Below are positions 34,215 to 42,889 of a DNA stretch of 64,000 bases, piece after piece. Position 1 is the first letter of the stretch; each line of letters starts with the position of its first letter. The DNA comes from Pseudomonas chlororaphis subsp. chlororaphis (GTDB lineage: Bacteria > Pseudomonadota > Gammaproteobacteria > Pseudomonadales > Pseudomonadaceae). The position numbers and the translations under genes are program-made. The notes beneath the pieces are model-generated. The model was not told where the DNA came from, searched no databases, and worked only from the letters and a program-made list of their open reading frames with translations. Location of the stretch: the NCBI RefSeq assembly GCF_003945765.1, contig NZ_CP027712.1, positions 5,208,001 to 5,272,000 of the forward strand, written 5' to 3'.

Positions 34215-35162
34215 TCAGACTTCGTCAGTGGTCGGCTTGAGCGAGTGGTCCCGGCCCAGTCCCGATACGTGTTGTTTGGGTTCGTCGTGCTCGCCGGGCG
34301 CCCTTTCTCCAGGGTTCTTGCCGTCGGACGACATGTGCTCGATCGCCGCATTCATCTCGGCCCCCAGCAACAGCACTGCCGAGGAAATATAGAAGTACAG
34401 CAGCAGGACGATGATCGCTCCGATACTGCCATACATGGCGTTGTAGTTGGCAAAGGTCTTCACGTAGAAGGCGAAGCCCAACGAGGCGATGATCCACACC
34501 ACCACCGCCAGCACCGAGCCCGGGGTGATGAAGCGGAACTCCTGCTTCACGTCGGGCATCACGTAGTAGATCAGCGCCACGGCGACCATCATCAGGATCA
34601 CGATCACCGGCCAGCGCAGGATGGTCCAGACCGTGACGATGAAGTCTTCCAGGCCGACCTGCGCGGCGATCCAACCCATCACCTGCGGCCCGAGCACCAT
34701 CAAGGCCGCGGCCACCAGGAGCATGCCGGCGATGCCGATGGTGTAGAAAATCGACAGCGGAAAACGTTTCCACAACGGGCGTTTTTCCACCACGTCATAA
34801 GCGGCGTTCATCGCGCTCATCATCAGCCGCACGCCGGCCGAGGCGGTATACAGGGCAATCACGATACCCACCGACAGCAGGCCGCCCTTGGATTGCTGCA
34901 ACTGGTCGATCACCGGGTTGACCTGCTCCAGCGCCTGGGGCGGCAACACCAGTTCCGATTGCAGACGCAACCAGGAGAAGAAGTCCGGCAGGTGCAGGAA
35001 ACCGATCAAGGCGATCAGGAACAGGATGAAGGGGAACAACGAAAACAGCATCTGATAGGCCAGTGCCGAGGCGTAGGTCGACATTTCATCGTCGATGAAC
35101 TCAGTGACCGTGCGCACCAGCACACGATGCAAGGGCAGGCCTTTCAAATTCGGCAAGAACAT
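34215..35162 (-). CDS. YihY/BrkB-family inner membrane protein
   Basis: A 315-residue membrane protein with about six hydrophobic segments. [25 protein letters not shown] near the N-terminus and [20 protein letters not shown] in the middle are typical of the YihY (formerly BrkB/RNase BN-like) family. The charged tail (about 270-315) is cytoplasmic by the positive-inside rule. The function is not established; the older ribonuclease label is not supported. It is cotranscribed with the deformylase gene. AAGGAG lies close upstream of the ATG. Confidence 0.87.
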   Translation of the reverse strand: MFLPNLKGLPLHRVLVRTVTEFIDDEMSTYASALAYQMLFSLFPFILFLIALIGFLHLPDFFSWLRLQSELVLPPQALEQVNPVIDQLQQSKGGLLSVGIVIALYTASAGVRLMMSAMNAAYDVVEKRPLWKRFPLSIFYTIGIAGMLLVAAALMVLGPQVMGWIAAQVGLEDFIVTVWTILRWPVIVILMMVAVALIYYVMPDVKQEFRFITPGSVLAVVVWIIASLGFAFYVKTFANYNAMYGSIGAIIVLLLYFYISSAVLLLGAEMNAAIEHMSSDGKNPGERAPGEHDEPKQHVSGLGRDHSLKPTTDEV

Positions 35163-35285
35163 AGCGTCTCCTTTCGCCGCAAGAATTCAGGGTCGCTGGC
35201 GACTCAGGGGCCGTTTTGTACAACAAACTAGCCTAGTTTGGCGATTTTGAACCGTTTCGTCCTGTTTTGATGCCATGGCCGATGT

Positions 35286-35311
35286 AAAAACGGCCATCCG
35301 CGGATGGCCGT
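35286..35311 (-). terminator. Intrinsic terminator of the CsbD-like gene
   Basis: ACGGCCATCC / GGATGGCCGT stem; the minus strand continues with five T. It lies 25 bases downstream of the csbD-like stop. Confidence 0.85.
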
Positions 35312-35335
35312 CGTGTCGCAGTGCGAGCCAGTGAA

Positions 35336-35527
35336 TCAGGCCTTGTCGATGGTCTTTTTCAACGCATCCTTGGCCTTGCCGAGGGCTTGCTGCGCTTCGC
35401 CTTTCTTTTCCTGAATCTTGCCTTCGGTTTCCAACCGATCGTTATCAGTCGCTTTGCCGACACCTTGCTTGATATGACCAACGGCCTCGTTGGCCAGGCC
35501 TTTTGCCTTGTCCGCTGTGCTGCCCAT
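35336..35527 (-). CDS. CsbD-family stress-response protein
   Basis: A 63-residue protein of the CsbD family, small hydrophilic helical proteins induced by general stress in many bacteria. The pattern [29 protein letters not shown], then [24 protein letters not shown], shows the two repeated amphipathic helices. ATG 35527 is the only start giving the family length. A terminator follows, so it is a single-gene unit. Confidence 0.9.
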   Translation of the reverse strand: MGSTADKAKGLANEAVGHIKQGVGKATDNDRLETEGKIQEKKGEAQQALGKAKDALKKTIDKA

Positions 35528-35754
35528 GGTGTTTCTCCGTAGATCCATAGATCCGTAGAACAATCGAGGGTTTGGGGTCCTGCCCTGAGGTTGACCCAAG
35601 GCCCTTGCGCGGAGTTTCAATTATTTTCAGCGGGGCATTTCATCGCCTTATTTGCCCGCCGCACGCAGGTTGCGCTTTATGTTTGGCGACCAACCCACGA
35701 GAATGCGCAACGTATTCAGGCACTGCGCTGAAGATCCAATCCCGTAGGAATGTT

Positions 35755-36132
35755 ATGAAACTCGATAAAAAGCTGGCCATCGCCCGCCGGAACCAGGAAC
35801 TGGGCGGTGCGGTGCTGGGCGTCAACAACTGCCACTTCGCGGAACTGAGCCGCAGCCGCAATATCTGGTGGTTCGATCTGCCGGTCGGCCGCCTGGCCAT
35901 CGGGCAGTACGAATGGGTCCACCTGCTGCTGTACACCCCAAGCACCGACCAGTTGCTGCACCTGAAAGTGCCGACCCTGTTCCTGCGGGAGAAGCTCGAA
36001 GGCCTGGTGGTACGCAACGCCGGCAAGCGCAAGGCGGCCCTGAGCCTGGAACTGAGCGCCGACAAGGACTCGTTCCTCAAGGACGTACGCCCCGCCGGCA
36101 CCGGCGTGAACTTCGCGCAGTTCCAGCAGTGA
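35755..36132 (+). CDS. Conserved-looking protein of unknown function, 125 residues
   Basis: Starts at ATG 35755 with AGGA six bases upstream. The sequence is mixed alpha/beta with strongly aromatic patches (NIWWFDLPVGRLAIGQYEWVHLLLY) and a positively charged middle (KLEGLVVRNAGKRKAALSLEL). There is no signal peptide or membrane segment. I do not recognise a family. It stands alone between csbD and fadD1, with REP-like repeats after it. Confidence 0.65.
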   Translation: MKLDKKLAIARRNQELGGAVLGVNNCHFAELSRSRNIWWFDLPVGRLAIGQYEWVHLLLYTPSTDQLLHLKVPTLFLREKLEGLVVRNAGKRKAALSLELSADKDSFLKDVRPAGTGVNFAQFQQ

Positions 36133-36136
36133 TCCA

Positions 36137-36240
36137 CCTGTAGCTGCTGCCGTAGGCTGCGCAAGGTCCGCAGGACCTCCTGCGCCGGCAAGAACAGCGC
36201 CCTCTGCGAGGTCGATTGCAGCCTTCGGCAGCGGCTACAC
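36137..36240. repeat. Palindromic repeat pair, GTAGCTGCTGCC family
   Basis: CCTGTAGCTGCTGCCGTAGG is mirrored by the GCCTTCGGCAGCGGCTACA end. Confidence 0.8.
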
Positions 36241-36251
36241 AAACACCCAAT

Positions 36252-36279
36252 AAAAAGCCCCGCGGATGCGGGGCTTTTT
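36252..36279. terminator. Bidirectional intrinsic terminator after fadD1
   Basis: AAAAAGCCCCGC / GCGGGGCTTTTT with GAT loop; serves fadD1 (minus) and the plus-strand gene. Confidence 0.9.
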
Positions 36280-36293
36280 GTTTGCCTGGCGTG

Positions 36294-37982
36294 TTACTTC
36301 TTCACGCCCAGCTTCTTCAGCTCTTCGTCGCGCAATTCGCGACGCAGGATCTTGCCGACGTTGGTGGTCGGCAGCGCATCGCGGAACTCGACGGCCTTGG
36401 GCACCTTGTAGCCGGTGACGTTGGCGCGCATGTGCTCCATCACTTGCTCCTTGGTCAGGGTCACGCCCGGCTTGGCGACGATGAAGATCTTGATCGACTC
36501 GCCCGACTTCTCGTCCGGCACGCCGATCGCCGCGCACTGCAACACGCCCGGCAGGCCCGCCAGCACATCTTCCAGCTCGTTCGGATAAACGTTGAAACCG
36601 GACACCAGGATCATGTCTTTCTTGCGATCGACAATGCGGATGTAGCCATCAGGCTGGATCAGCGCGATATCGCCGGTCTTCAGCCAGCCGTCGCTCATCA
36701 CCTCGTCGGTGGCGTCCTGGCGCTGCCAGTAGCCCTTCATGACCTGCGGGCCCTTGACGCACAGCTCGCCGATTTCGCCCAGGGGCAGCTCGGTGCCAGC
36801 GTCGTCGATGATCCGGCACAGGGTCGACGGCACCGGGATGCCGATGGTGCCGATCTGGATGTTCTGGATCGGGTTGACGGTGGCCACCGGGCTGGTTTCG
36901 GTCATGCCGTAACCTTCGCAGATCGGGCAACCGGTCACGTCTTTCCAACGCTCAGCCGCCGCCAGTTGCAGCGCCATGCCGCCGGACAGGGTGACTTTCA
37001 GCGCCGAGAAATCCAGCTTGCGGAAGGCTTCGTTGTTGCACAGGGCGACGAACAGGGTGTTGAGGCCGACAAAACCGCTGAACTTCCACTTCGACAGTTC
37101 CTTGACCATCGCCGGCAGGTCGCGCGGGTTGCTGATCAGGATGTTGTGGTTGCCGATCAGCATCATCGCCATGCAATGAAAGGTGAAGGCATAGATGTGG
37201 TACAGAGGCAGCGGGGTGATCAGGATCTCGCAACCCTCATTGAGGTTGGAGCCCATCAGCGCCTTGCACTGCAGCATGTTCGACACCAGGTTGCGATGGG
37301 TCAGCATCGCGCCCTTGGCCACGCCGGTGGTGCCGCCAGTGTATTGCAGCACGGCGACATCGCTGCTGGCCGGGTTGGCGTCCTTGACCGGCTGGCCGTG
37401 GCCCTGGCTCAGCACGTCGTTGAACTTGACGGCCTTGGGCAGGTGATAGGCCGGCACCATCTTCTTCACGTACTTGATGACGCTGTTGATCAGCAGGCGC
37501 TTGAGCGGTGGCAGCAGGTCCGCCACTTCAGTGACGATCACATGCTTGACGCCGGTCTTGGGCACCACGGCTTCGGCCAGGTGCGCCATGTTGGCCAGGC
37601 AGACCAGGGCCTTGGCGCCGGAGTCGTTGAACTGGTGTTCCATTTCCCGCGCGGTATACAGCGGGTTGGTGTTGACCACGATCAGGCCGGCGCGGATGGC
37701 GCCGAATACCGCGACCGGGTACTGCAGGACGTTGGGCAATTGCACGGCGATTCGATCGCCGGGTTGCAAATCGGTATGCTGTTGCAGGTACGCGGCAAAA
37801 GCACCGGACAGTTCGTACAGCTCACCGTAGGTGAGTGTCTTGCCGAGGTTGCTAAAGGCCGGTTTGTTGGCAAAACGTTGGCAGGACTGCTTCAACACCG
37901 CCTGAATATTCGGATACTCGTCTGGATTGATATCGGCAGCAATCCCAGCTGGGTACTTATCCTTCCAAAAGTCTTGGATCAT
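36294..37982 (-). CDS. fadD1: Long-chain acyl-CoA synthetase FadD1
   Basis: A 562-residue AMP-forming acyl-CoA ligase. The P-loop YTGGTTGVAKGAMLTHRN and the adenylate motif YGMTETSP define the large domain; the linker and C-terminal small domain contain DRKKDMILVSGFNVYPNE and the catalytic K in G-K-I-L-R-R. It activates fatty acids with CoA and ATP. It is 66% or more alike by eye to the second ligase downstream in the window; the pair matches the fadD1-fadD2 arrangement in P. aeruginosa. Each gene has its own 5' region. Confidence 0.95.
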   Translation of the reverse strand: MIQDFWKDKYPAGIAADINPDEYPNIQAVLKQSCQRFANKPAFSNLGKTLTYGELYELSGAFAAYLQQHTDLQPGDRIAVQLPNVLQYPVAVFGAIRAGLIVVNTNPLYTAREMEHQFNDSGAKALVCLANMAHLAEAVVPKTGVKHVIVTEVADLLPPLKRLLINSVIKYVKKMVPAYHLPKAVKFNDVLSQGHGQPVKDANPASSDVAVLQYTGGTTGVAKGAMLTHRNLVSNMLQCKALMGSNLNEGCEILITPLPLYHIYAFTFHCMAMMLIGNHNILISNPRDLPAMVKELSKWKFSGFVGLNTLFVALCNNEAFRKLDFSALKVTLSGGMALQLAAAERWKDVTGCPICEGYGMTETSPVATVNPIQNIQIGTIGIPVPSTLCRIIDDAGTELPLGEIGELCVKGPQVMKGYWQRQDATDEVMSDGWLKTGDIALIQPDGYIRIVDRKKDMILVSGFNVYPNELEDVLAGLPGVLQCAAIGVPDEKSGESIKIFIVAKPGVTLTKEQVMEHMRANVTGYKVPKAVEFRDALPTTNVGKILRRELRDEELKKLGVKK

Positions 37983-38371
37983 GGAAGCCCACTCCTCAGC
38001 AACGCGAATTCGTCAGCGCATTTGATGCGATTATTATTTGTGTGTGTTTTTTATTGATGTCTATTGTTGGTGAGTCTGGCTGTCTACATAGGCCGAGAAG
38101 TCACAAAGCGCGCCGAGAGTAGCAGCTTTGCCAAAGGCCGCCTAGAGCCAAAATCGGCCTAAACAGTCACTTTGGTGACTCAAGAATATTTAATGGTCAC
38201 TTTTAGAGTAAAAATTCTATCTGACCATGCAAGGCTCTGGAATGGGCTTTTCGTCTCTTCAAAAGCATCGCGAGCAAGCTTCGCTCCTACAGAAACCCTG
38301 GGTTCCTGTAAAAACGAGGCGTGCTCGCGATAGCTGCGCCACAGCGCGTCGTTGTCACATCGGTTTGAACA
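37983..38371. other. 389-base region between fadD2 and fadD1
   Basis: No gene is seen. Next to fadD1 is an AT-rich stretch (about 38020-38080) that could hold its promoter. A REP-like repeat pair lies at 38266-38332, after the fadD2 end. No terminator with a clear T run is seen after fadD2. Confidence 0.6.
38266..38332. repeat. Palindromic repeat, GCTCCTACAG family
   Basis: ATCGCGAGCAAGCTTCGCTC and the later CGAGGCGTGCTCGCGA are inverted around a short centre. Confidence 0.75.
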
Positions 38372-40060
38372 TCAGGCGATGTCGCGCAACTCCCGGCGCA
38401 GGATCTTGCCTACCGGCGTCATCGGCAACGACTCACGCAACACAATGTGTTTCGGCACCTTGTAGCCAGTGAAGTTTTCCTTGCAGTAGGCCTTCAGTTC
38501 TTCGAGGCTGACCCCCGACTCGCGGGCCACCACGAACAGCTTCACCGCCTCCCCCGAACGTTCGTCCGGCACGCCGATCACCGCGCAGTTGGCGACTTTC
38601 GGGTGGGCCATCACCACGTCCTCGATTTCATTGGGGTACACGTTGAAACCCGAGACGATGATCATGTCCTTCTTGCGATCGACGATGCGCACGAAGCCAT
38701 CCGGATCGATCACCGCGATATCGCCGGACTTGAACCAGCCCTCGGCATCCAGCACCTCCTCAGTGGCCTCCGGCTTCTGCCAGTAGCCTTTCATGATCTG
38801 CGGCCCCTTGATGCACAGTTCGCCGCGCTCGCCCAGCGGCTGCTCGACGCCCTCATCGTCGATGACCTTGAGGGTCGTGCCCGGCACCGGCAAGCCCACC
38901 GAGCCCAGGCGCGACTGGTCGCCGTAAGGGTTGGTGCAGGCCACGGGCGAGGTTTCGGTCAGGCCGTAGCCTTCGGTGATGCGGCAACCGGTCACCTGCG
39001 TCCAGCGCTCGGCGGTGGCCTTGACCAGCGCCGTGCCCCCGGAGTTGGTGAACTTGAGATTGGAGAAGTCGAGGGTCTTGAACTCGGGATGATCCATCAG
39101 CGCGGTGAACAGCGTGTTCAGCCCCAGCAGCGCCGAGAAGCGCCACTGCTTCAGCTCCTTGATGAAACCGCCGATGTCCCGCGGGTTGGTGATCAGCACG
39201 TTGTGGTTGCCGGTGACCATCATGCACATGCAGTTCGCGGTGAAGGCATAGATGTGGTACAGCGGCAACGGCGCGATCATCACCTCCTGGCCTTCGTGCA
39301 GCAGCGGATGGCCATCCGGGCCCCGTTGCTCGAGGCAGGCACGGACCTGCTGCATGTTGGCCACCAGGTTGCCGTGGGTCAGCATCGCACCCTTGGCCAG
39401 CCCGGTGGTGCCGCCGGTGTATTGCAGCACGGCGACGTCGTCCAGGCGGGCGTTCAAAGGCTTGATCGGCTGGCCACGGCCCAGGCGCAGCGCGCTCTTG
39501 AAGGAAACGGCCTGGGGCAAGCGATAGGCCGGCACCATCTTCTTGACCTTGTCGACCAGGGTATTGACCAGCCAGCCCTTGGCGGACGGCATCAGGTCGC
39601 CCATCTTCGCCTCGATCAGGAACTGGATATCGGTCTCGGGCAGCACTTGCTCAACCTTCTGCCCGAACAGGTTCATGTACACCAGGGCTCGCGCTCCGGA
39701 ATCCTTGAACTGGTGGCGCATTTCCCGGGTGGTGTACAGCGGGTTGGTGTTGACCACGATCAGCCCGGCGCGCAAGGCGCCGAACACGGCGATCGGGTAA
39801 TGCAGGACATTGGGCATCTGCACCGCGATACGATCGCCCGGCACCAGGTCGGTGCTGCTCTGCAGATAACCGGCAAAGGCCGCGCTGTAGCGCTCCAGCT
39901 CGGCGTAGGTCATGGTCACGCCCATGTTGCTGAAGGCCGGGCGGTCGGCGAATTTCTTGCAGGAACGCTCGAACACCTCGATCACCGACTTGTAGGCACC
40001 CAGATCGATATCGGTGGGCACTCCGGCCGGGCGTTTGTCATTCCAGAAATCAGGCTGCAT
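38372..40060 (-). CDS. fadD2: Long-chain acyl-CoA synthetase FadD2
   Basis: A 562-residue ligase with the same motifs as FadD1: YTGGTTGLAKGAMLTHGN, then YGLTETSP, then DRKKDMIIVSGFNVYPNE. Both are full length and intact, so paralogue specialisation for chain length is likely. The start is at ATG 40060; GAGGA lies upstream and AAGAACAA overlaps the start codon (see that entry). It is divergent from the hydrolase gene, sharing a 224-base region. Neighbouring phaJ1 suggests links between fatty acid activation and beta-oxidation or polyhydroxyalkanoate supply. Confidence 0.95.
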   Translation of the reverse strand: MQPDFWNDKRPAGVPTDIDLGAYKSVIEVFERSCKKFADRPAFSNMGVTMTYAELERYSAAFAGYLQSSTDLVPGDRIAVQMPNVLHYPIAVFGALRAGLIVVNTNPLYTTREMRHQFKDSGARALVYMNLFGQKVEQVLPETDIQFLIEAKMGDLMPSAKGWLVNTLVDKVKKMVPAYRLPQAVSFKSALRLGRGQPIKPLNARLDDVAVLQYTGGTTGLAKGAMLTHGNLVANMQQVRACLEQRGPDGHPLLHEGQEVMIAPLPLYHIYAFTANCMCMMVTGNHNVLITNPRDIGGFIKELKQWRFSALLGLNTLFTALMDHPEFKTLDFSNLKFTNSGGTALVKATAERWTQVTGCRITEGYGLTETSPVACTNPYGDQSRLGSVGLPVPGTTLKVIDDEGVEQPLGERGELCIKGPQIMKGYWQKPEATEEVLDAEGWFKSGDIAVIDPDGFVRIVDRKKDMIIVSGFNVYPNEIEDVVMAHPKVANCAVIGVPDERSGEAVKLFVVARESGVSLEELKAYCKENFTGYKVPKHIVLRESLPMTPVGKILRRELRDIA

Positions 40061-40067
40061 TGTTCTT
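40060..40067 (-). promoter_or_regulatory. Candidate Hfq/Crc motif of fadD2
   Basis: AAGAACAA on the minus strand; its last A is the first base of the ATG. Binding by Hfq/Crc here would block initiation directly. Confidence 0.55.
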
Positions 40068-40284
40068 GTCCTCGTTACCTGAGTTGTCCGGGCCGCTTCT
40101 CTGACGCTACGAAAGGCGGGGCTCTGCGGACGTTAGCAGCTATGAGGGATAGGGCAAATAAGGCCGGGTGCGTCATTGATAACGTGAATCTTGCCGCCAT
40201 GGCGCGCGCGGATCGGACGGGGCCGCGACGATGAGCTATACAATGCAACGACCCCGTGCAAAGACCCCGTGCAAAGGAATCGCC

Positions 40285-41229
40285 ATGATCCACCACTCTT
40301 TCTGGCTGACCGCGAGCGACCACAGCCAGCTCTACGTCAACCAGTGGCTCCCGGCGGCCCCGCTCAAGGCCGTGATCCTGCTGGTCCACGGCATGGCCGA
40401 ACACAGCGGGCGCTACGCCAGGCTGGCACAGGCGCTGTGCAATGAAGGCTACGGGATCTATGCGCTGGACCTGCGCGGCCACGGCAAGACCGCCGAGCAC
40501 GGGGCACTCGGGCACTTCGCCGACGATGACGGCTGGTGCAAGGTGGTCGGCGACCTGGCCAGCCTCAACCAGCACATCGGCCAGCAGCACCCGGGAATCC
40601 CGATCGTGCTGCTGGGCCACAGCATGGGCAGCTACATCGCCCAGGCCTACTTGCTGCACCACAGCGCCAGCCTCGACGGGGCGATCCTCAGCGGCTCGAA
40701 TTTCCAGCCGGTGGCGCTGTACCGCGCGGCCCGCCAGATCGCCCGCTTCGAACGCTGGCGCCAGGGGCCCCTGGGACGCAGCGCGTTGATCGAATGGCTG
40801 TCCTTCGGCTCGTTCAACAAGGCCTTCAAGCCCAACCGCACCGCCTTCGACTGGCTCAGCCGCGACCCCGACGAAGTCGACAAATATGCCCACGACCCGC
40901 TCTGCGGCTTTCGCTGCAGCAACCAGCTGTGGATCGACCTGCTGGGCGGCCTGCAGCAAATCAGCAAGGCCTCCAACCTGGCCCAGATCGATCCGGGCCT
41001 GCCATTGCTGGTGATCGGCGGAGAATGTGATCCGGTGAGCAATGGCATACGTCTCAAGGATCTGGCCGGTGCTCTGCGCGAGGCCGGCAGCCAGTGCCTG
41101 CAGCTCACTGTCTACCCGCAGGCGCGGCACGAATTGTTCAATGAAAGCAACCGCGACGAAGTGACGGCCGATGTACTGGCCTGGCTCGACCAGGCCCTGC
41201 GGCATCGCCGACCGCCGAAGACTGAATGA
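40285..41229 (+). CDS. Alpha/beta hydrolase, monoglyceride lipase/lysophospholipase-like
   Basis: A 314-residue alpha/beta hydrolase. The nucleophile elbow G-H-S-M-G has S113; D near 242 (GGECDPVS) and H near 278 (ARHELFNE) complete the triad. The oxyanion region is LVHGMAEHSGRY, typical of the serine aminopeptidase S33 / lysophospholipase group. ATG 40285 has AAAGGA upstream; an in-frame start at 40231 is weaker. It lies between fadD2 and phaJ1, as in P. aeruginosa, and may release fatty acids for FadD. Confidence 0.9.
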   Translation: MIHHSFWLTASDHSQLYVNQWLPAAPLKAVILLVHGMAEHSGRYARLAQALCNEGYGIYALDLRGHGKTAEHGALGHFADDDGWCKVVGDLASLNQHIGQQHPGIPIVLLGHSMGSYIAQAYLLHHSASLDGAILSGSNFQPVALYRAARQIARFERWRQGPLGRSALIEWLSFGSFNKAFKPNRTAFDWLSRDPDEVDKYAHDPLCGFRCSNQLWIDLLGGLQQISKASNLAQIDPGLPLLVIGGECDPVSNGIRLKDLAGALREAGSQCLQLTVYPQARHELFNESNRDEVTADVLAWLDQALRHRRPPKTE

Positions 41230-41281
41230 CCCTGTTTCAAATCGATATACCAATCAACGCTCAGCACAGGACTTGAGAGAG

Positions 41282-41752
41282 ATGACCCAGGTTACCAACA
41301 CCCCATACGAAGCCCTCGAAGTCGGCCAGACCGCCAGCTACAGCAAGCATGTGGAAGAGCGTGACATCCAGCTGTTCGCCGCCATGTCCGGTGACCACAA
41401 CCCGGTGCACCTGGACGCCGAATTCGCCGCCGCCAGCATGTTCAAGGAGCGTATCGCCCACGGCATGTTCAGCGGTGCGCTGATCAGCGCCGCGGTGGCC
41501 TGCGAGCTGCCTGGGCCGGGCACCATCTATATCGGCCAGCAGATGAGCTTCCAGAAGCCGGTGAAGATCGGCGACACCCTGACCGTGCGCCTGGAAATCC
41601 TCGAAAAACTGCCGAAGTTCCGCGTGCGTATCGCCACCCGCGTGTTCAACCAGCGCGATGAGCTGGTGGTGGACGGCGAAGCCGAAATCCTCGCCCCACG
41701 CAAACAGCAGACCGTCACCCTGCCGACCTTGCCGGCCATCAATATCGGCTGA
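41282..41752 (+). CDS. phaJ1: (R)-specific enoyl-CoA hydratase PhaJ1 (MaoC family)
   Basis: A 156-residue hot-dog-fold hydratase. The hydratase-2 active site is intact: D38 and H43 in G-D-H-N-P-V-H-L-D, then the conserved F-K-E-R-I-A-H-G-M segment. It converts beta-oxidation enoyl-CoA to (R)-3-hydroxyacyl-CoA for polyhydroxyalkanoate synthesis. Length and order of neighbours match P. aeruginosa phaJ1. It starts 52 bases after the hydrolase stop, so the two genes are probably one transcript. Confidence 0.9.
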   Translation: MTQVTNTPYEALEVGQTASYSKHVEERDIQLFAAMSGDHNPVHLDAEFAAASMFKERIAHGMFSGALISAAVACELPGPGTIYIGQQMSFQKPVKIGDTLTVRLEILEKLPKFRVRIATRVFNQRDELVVDGEAEILAPRKQQTVTLPTLPAINIG

Positions 41753-41758
41753 ACCGCC

Positions 41759-41804
41759 CTGTAGCCGCTGGCGCAGCCTCGCAGGCTCGGCAGCGGCTAC
41801 AGGC
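41759..41804. repeat. Palindromic repeat, GTAGCCGCTGGC family (single hairpin)
   Basis: CTGTAGCCGCTG and CAGCGGCTACAG face each other around a compact centre, between phaJ1 and the convergent efflux operon; it may also act as a weak hairpin terminator. Confidence 0.8.
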
Positions 41805-41808
41805 GGGA

Positions 41809-42672
41809 TTAGCGCCCCCCCTCCTCCACCTGCACGCTCGCCGTCATCCCGGCGCTCAGGTTGACGCCTTCGGGCACCTTGTCGAGCCTGATGCGCACCG
41901 GAATCCGCTGCGCCAGGCGCACCCAGTTGAAGGTCGGTTCCACCTCCGCCAGCAGTTGCCCGTCCGGCGTGGCGTTGCGGTCGGTGATGCCGCGGCTGAT
42001 GCTTTCCACATGCCCCTGCAAGGCTTCTCCAGCACTCATCAGCCACACCTTGACCGGGTCGCCGACCTTGATCCGCGGCAGTTTGGTTTCCTCGAAATAG
42101 GCCTGCACGTAGAAAGTCGAATCGTCGATCAGGGCCATCACCGATTGCCCGGCGTTCACATAGTTGCCTTCGGCCAGGCGCAGGTTGGTGATGTGCCCAC
42201 TGCGCGGCGCGCGGACCTGGCTGCGTGCCAGGTTGAGTTCGGCGACCTTGGCGTCGGCCTGGGCCTGGCGCAGTTCGCCACGGGCCACCCCGGCATTGAT
42301 CTGCGCGTTTTCCCGCAGCTCGGCGCTGATCGCCTGTGGGCCTAAGCTGGCCCGGCGGCTGGCTTCGTGCTCTTTCAGGCTGAGTTGCTGCTGGCGGGTC
42401 TGCACCACCGCCTGGGCCTTTTCCAGCGCCGCCTCGAAGCGGTCGCGGTCGATGCTCAGCAACAGGTCGCCGGCCTTCACCGCCTGGTTGTCATAGGCCT
42501 TGAGTTCACGCACCCAGCCCGACACATCGGGGGCGACTATCACCACGTCGGCGCGAATCCGCGCATCCCGGGTCCAGGGCGTGAGCATGTAGTACTGCCA
42601 CAGATGAAAGCCGGCAAACAGCGCCGCAGCCACCAGGCACAAAGTAAAAGCGATACGCACGGAGGCACGCAT
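41809..42672 (-). CDS. HlyD/EmrA-type membrane fusion protein (AaeA-like)
   Basis: A 287-residue periplasmic adaptor. An N-terminal transmembrane helix (about 5-25) precedes the biotinyl-lipoyl half-motifs (PDVSGWVRELKAYDNQAVKAGDLLLSID), a coiled-coil (about 70-140) and a beta-barrel domain. The start is ATG 42672 with AAGGAG six bases upstream. It forms, with the DUF1656 and FUSC genes that precede it, an AaeXAB-like efflux unit for aromatic acids or other drugs. Confidence 0.9.
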   Translation of the reverse strand: MRASVRIAFTLCLVAAALFAGFHLWQYYMLTPWTRDARIRADVVIVAPDVSGWVRELKAYDNQAVKAGDLLLSIDRDRFEAALEKAQAVVQTRQQQLSLKEHEASRRASLGPQAISAELRENAQINAGVARGELRQAQADAKVAELNLARSQVRAPRSGHITNLRLAEGNYVNAGQSVMALIDDSTFYVQAYFEETKLPRIKVGDPVKVWLMSAGEALQGHVESISRGITDRNATPDGQLLAEVEPTFNWVRLAQRIPVRIRLDKVPEGVNLSAGMTASVQVEEGGR

Positions 42673-42682
42673 GAACAACTCC

Positions 42683-42889
42683 TTATAAAGGTCCGAGTAC
42701 GACAGTGACCAACGTCAGGACGCAGACGTACAAGGCCACATCGAACAGTGCTTCGTGCCAGATCCAGCGCCCCAGTGGCGTTGCGCGCAACAGCATGCGC
42801 AACACCCCGGTCAGCACCAGCGCCAGCACCACATAAATCAGAAACGGGCTGAGCAACACTCCGCCCAGCGACCACTCACGCAGCCCCAT
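42683..42889 (-). CDS. DUF1656 small membrane protein (AaeX-like)
   Basis: A 68-residue protein with two predicted membrane helices, matching DUF1656 (AaeX). The opening GLREWSLGGVLLSPFLIY is typical. It overlaps the FUSC gene by 14 bases and is followed ten bases later by the adaptor gene. Members consistently accompany AaeB-type FUSC transporters and are presumed accessory subunits of the pump. Confidence 0.88.
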   Translation of the reverse strand: MGLREWSLGGVLLSPFLIYVVLALVLTGVLRMLLRATPLGRWIWHEALFDVALYVCVLTLVTVVLGPL

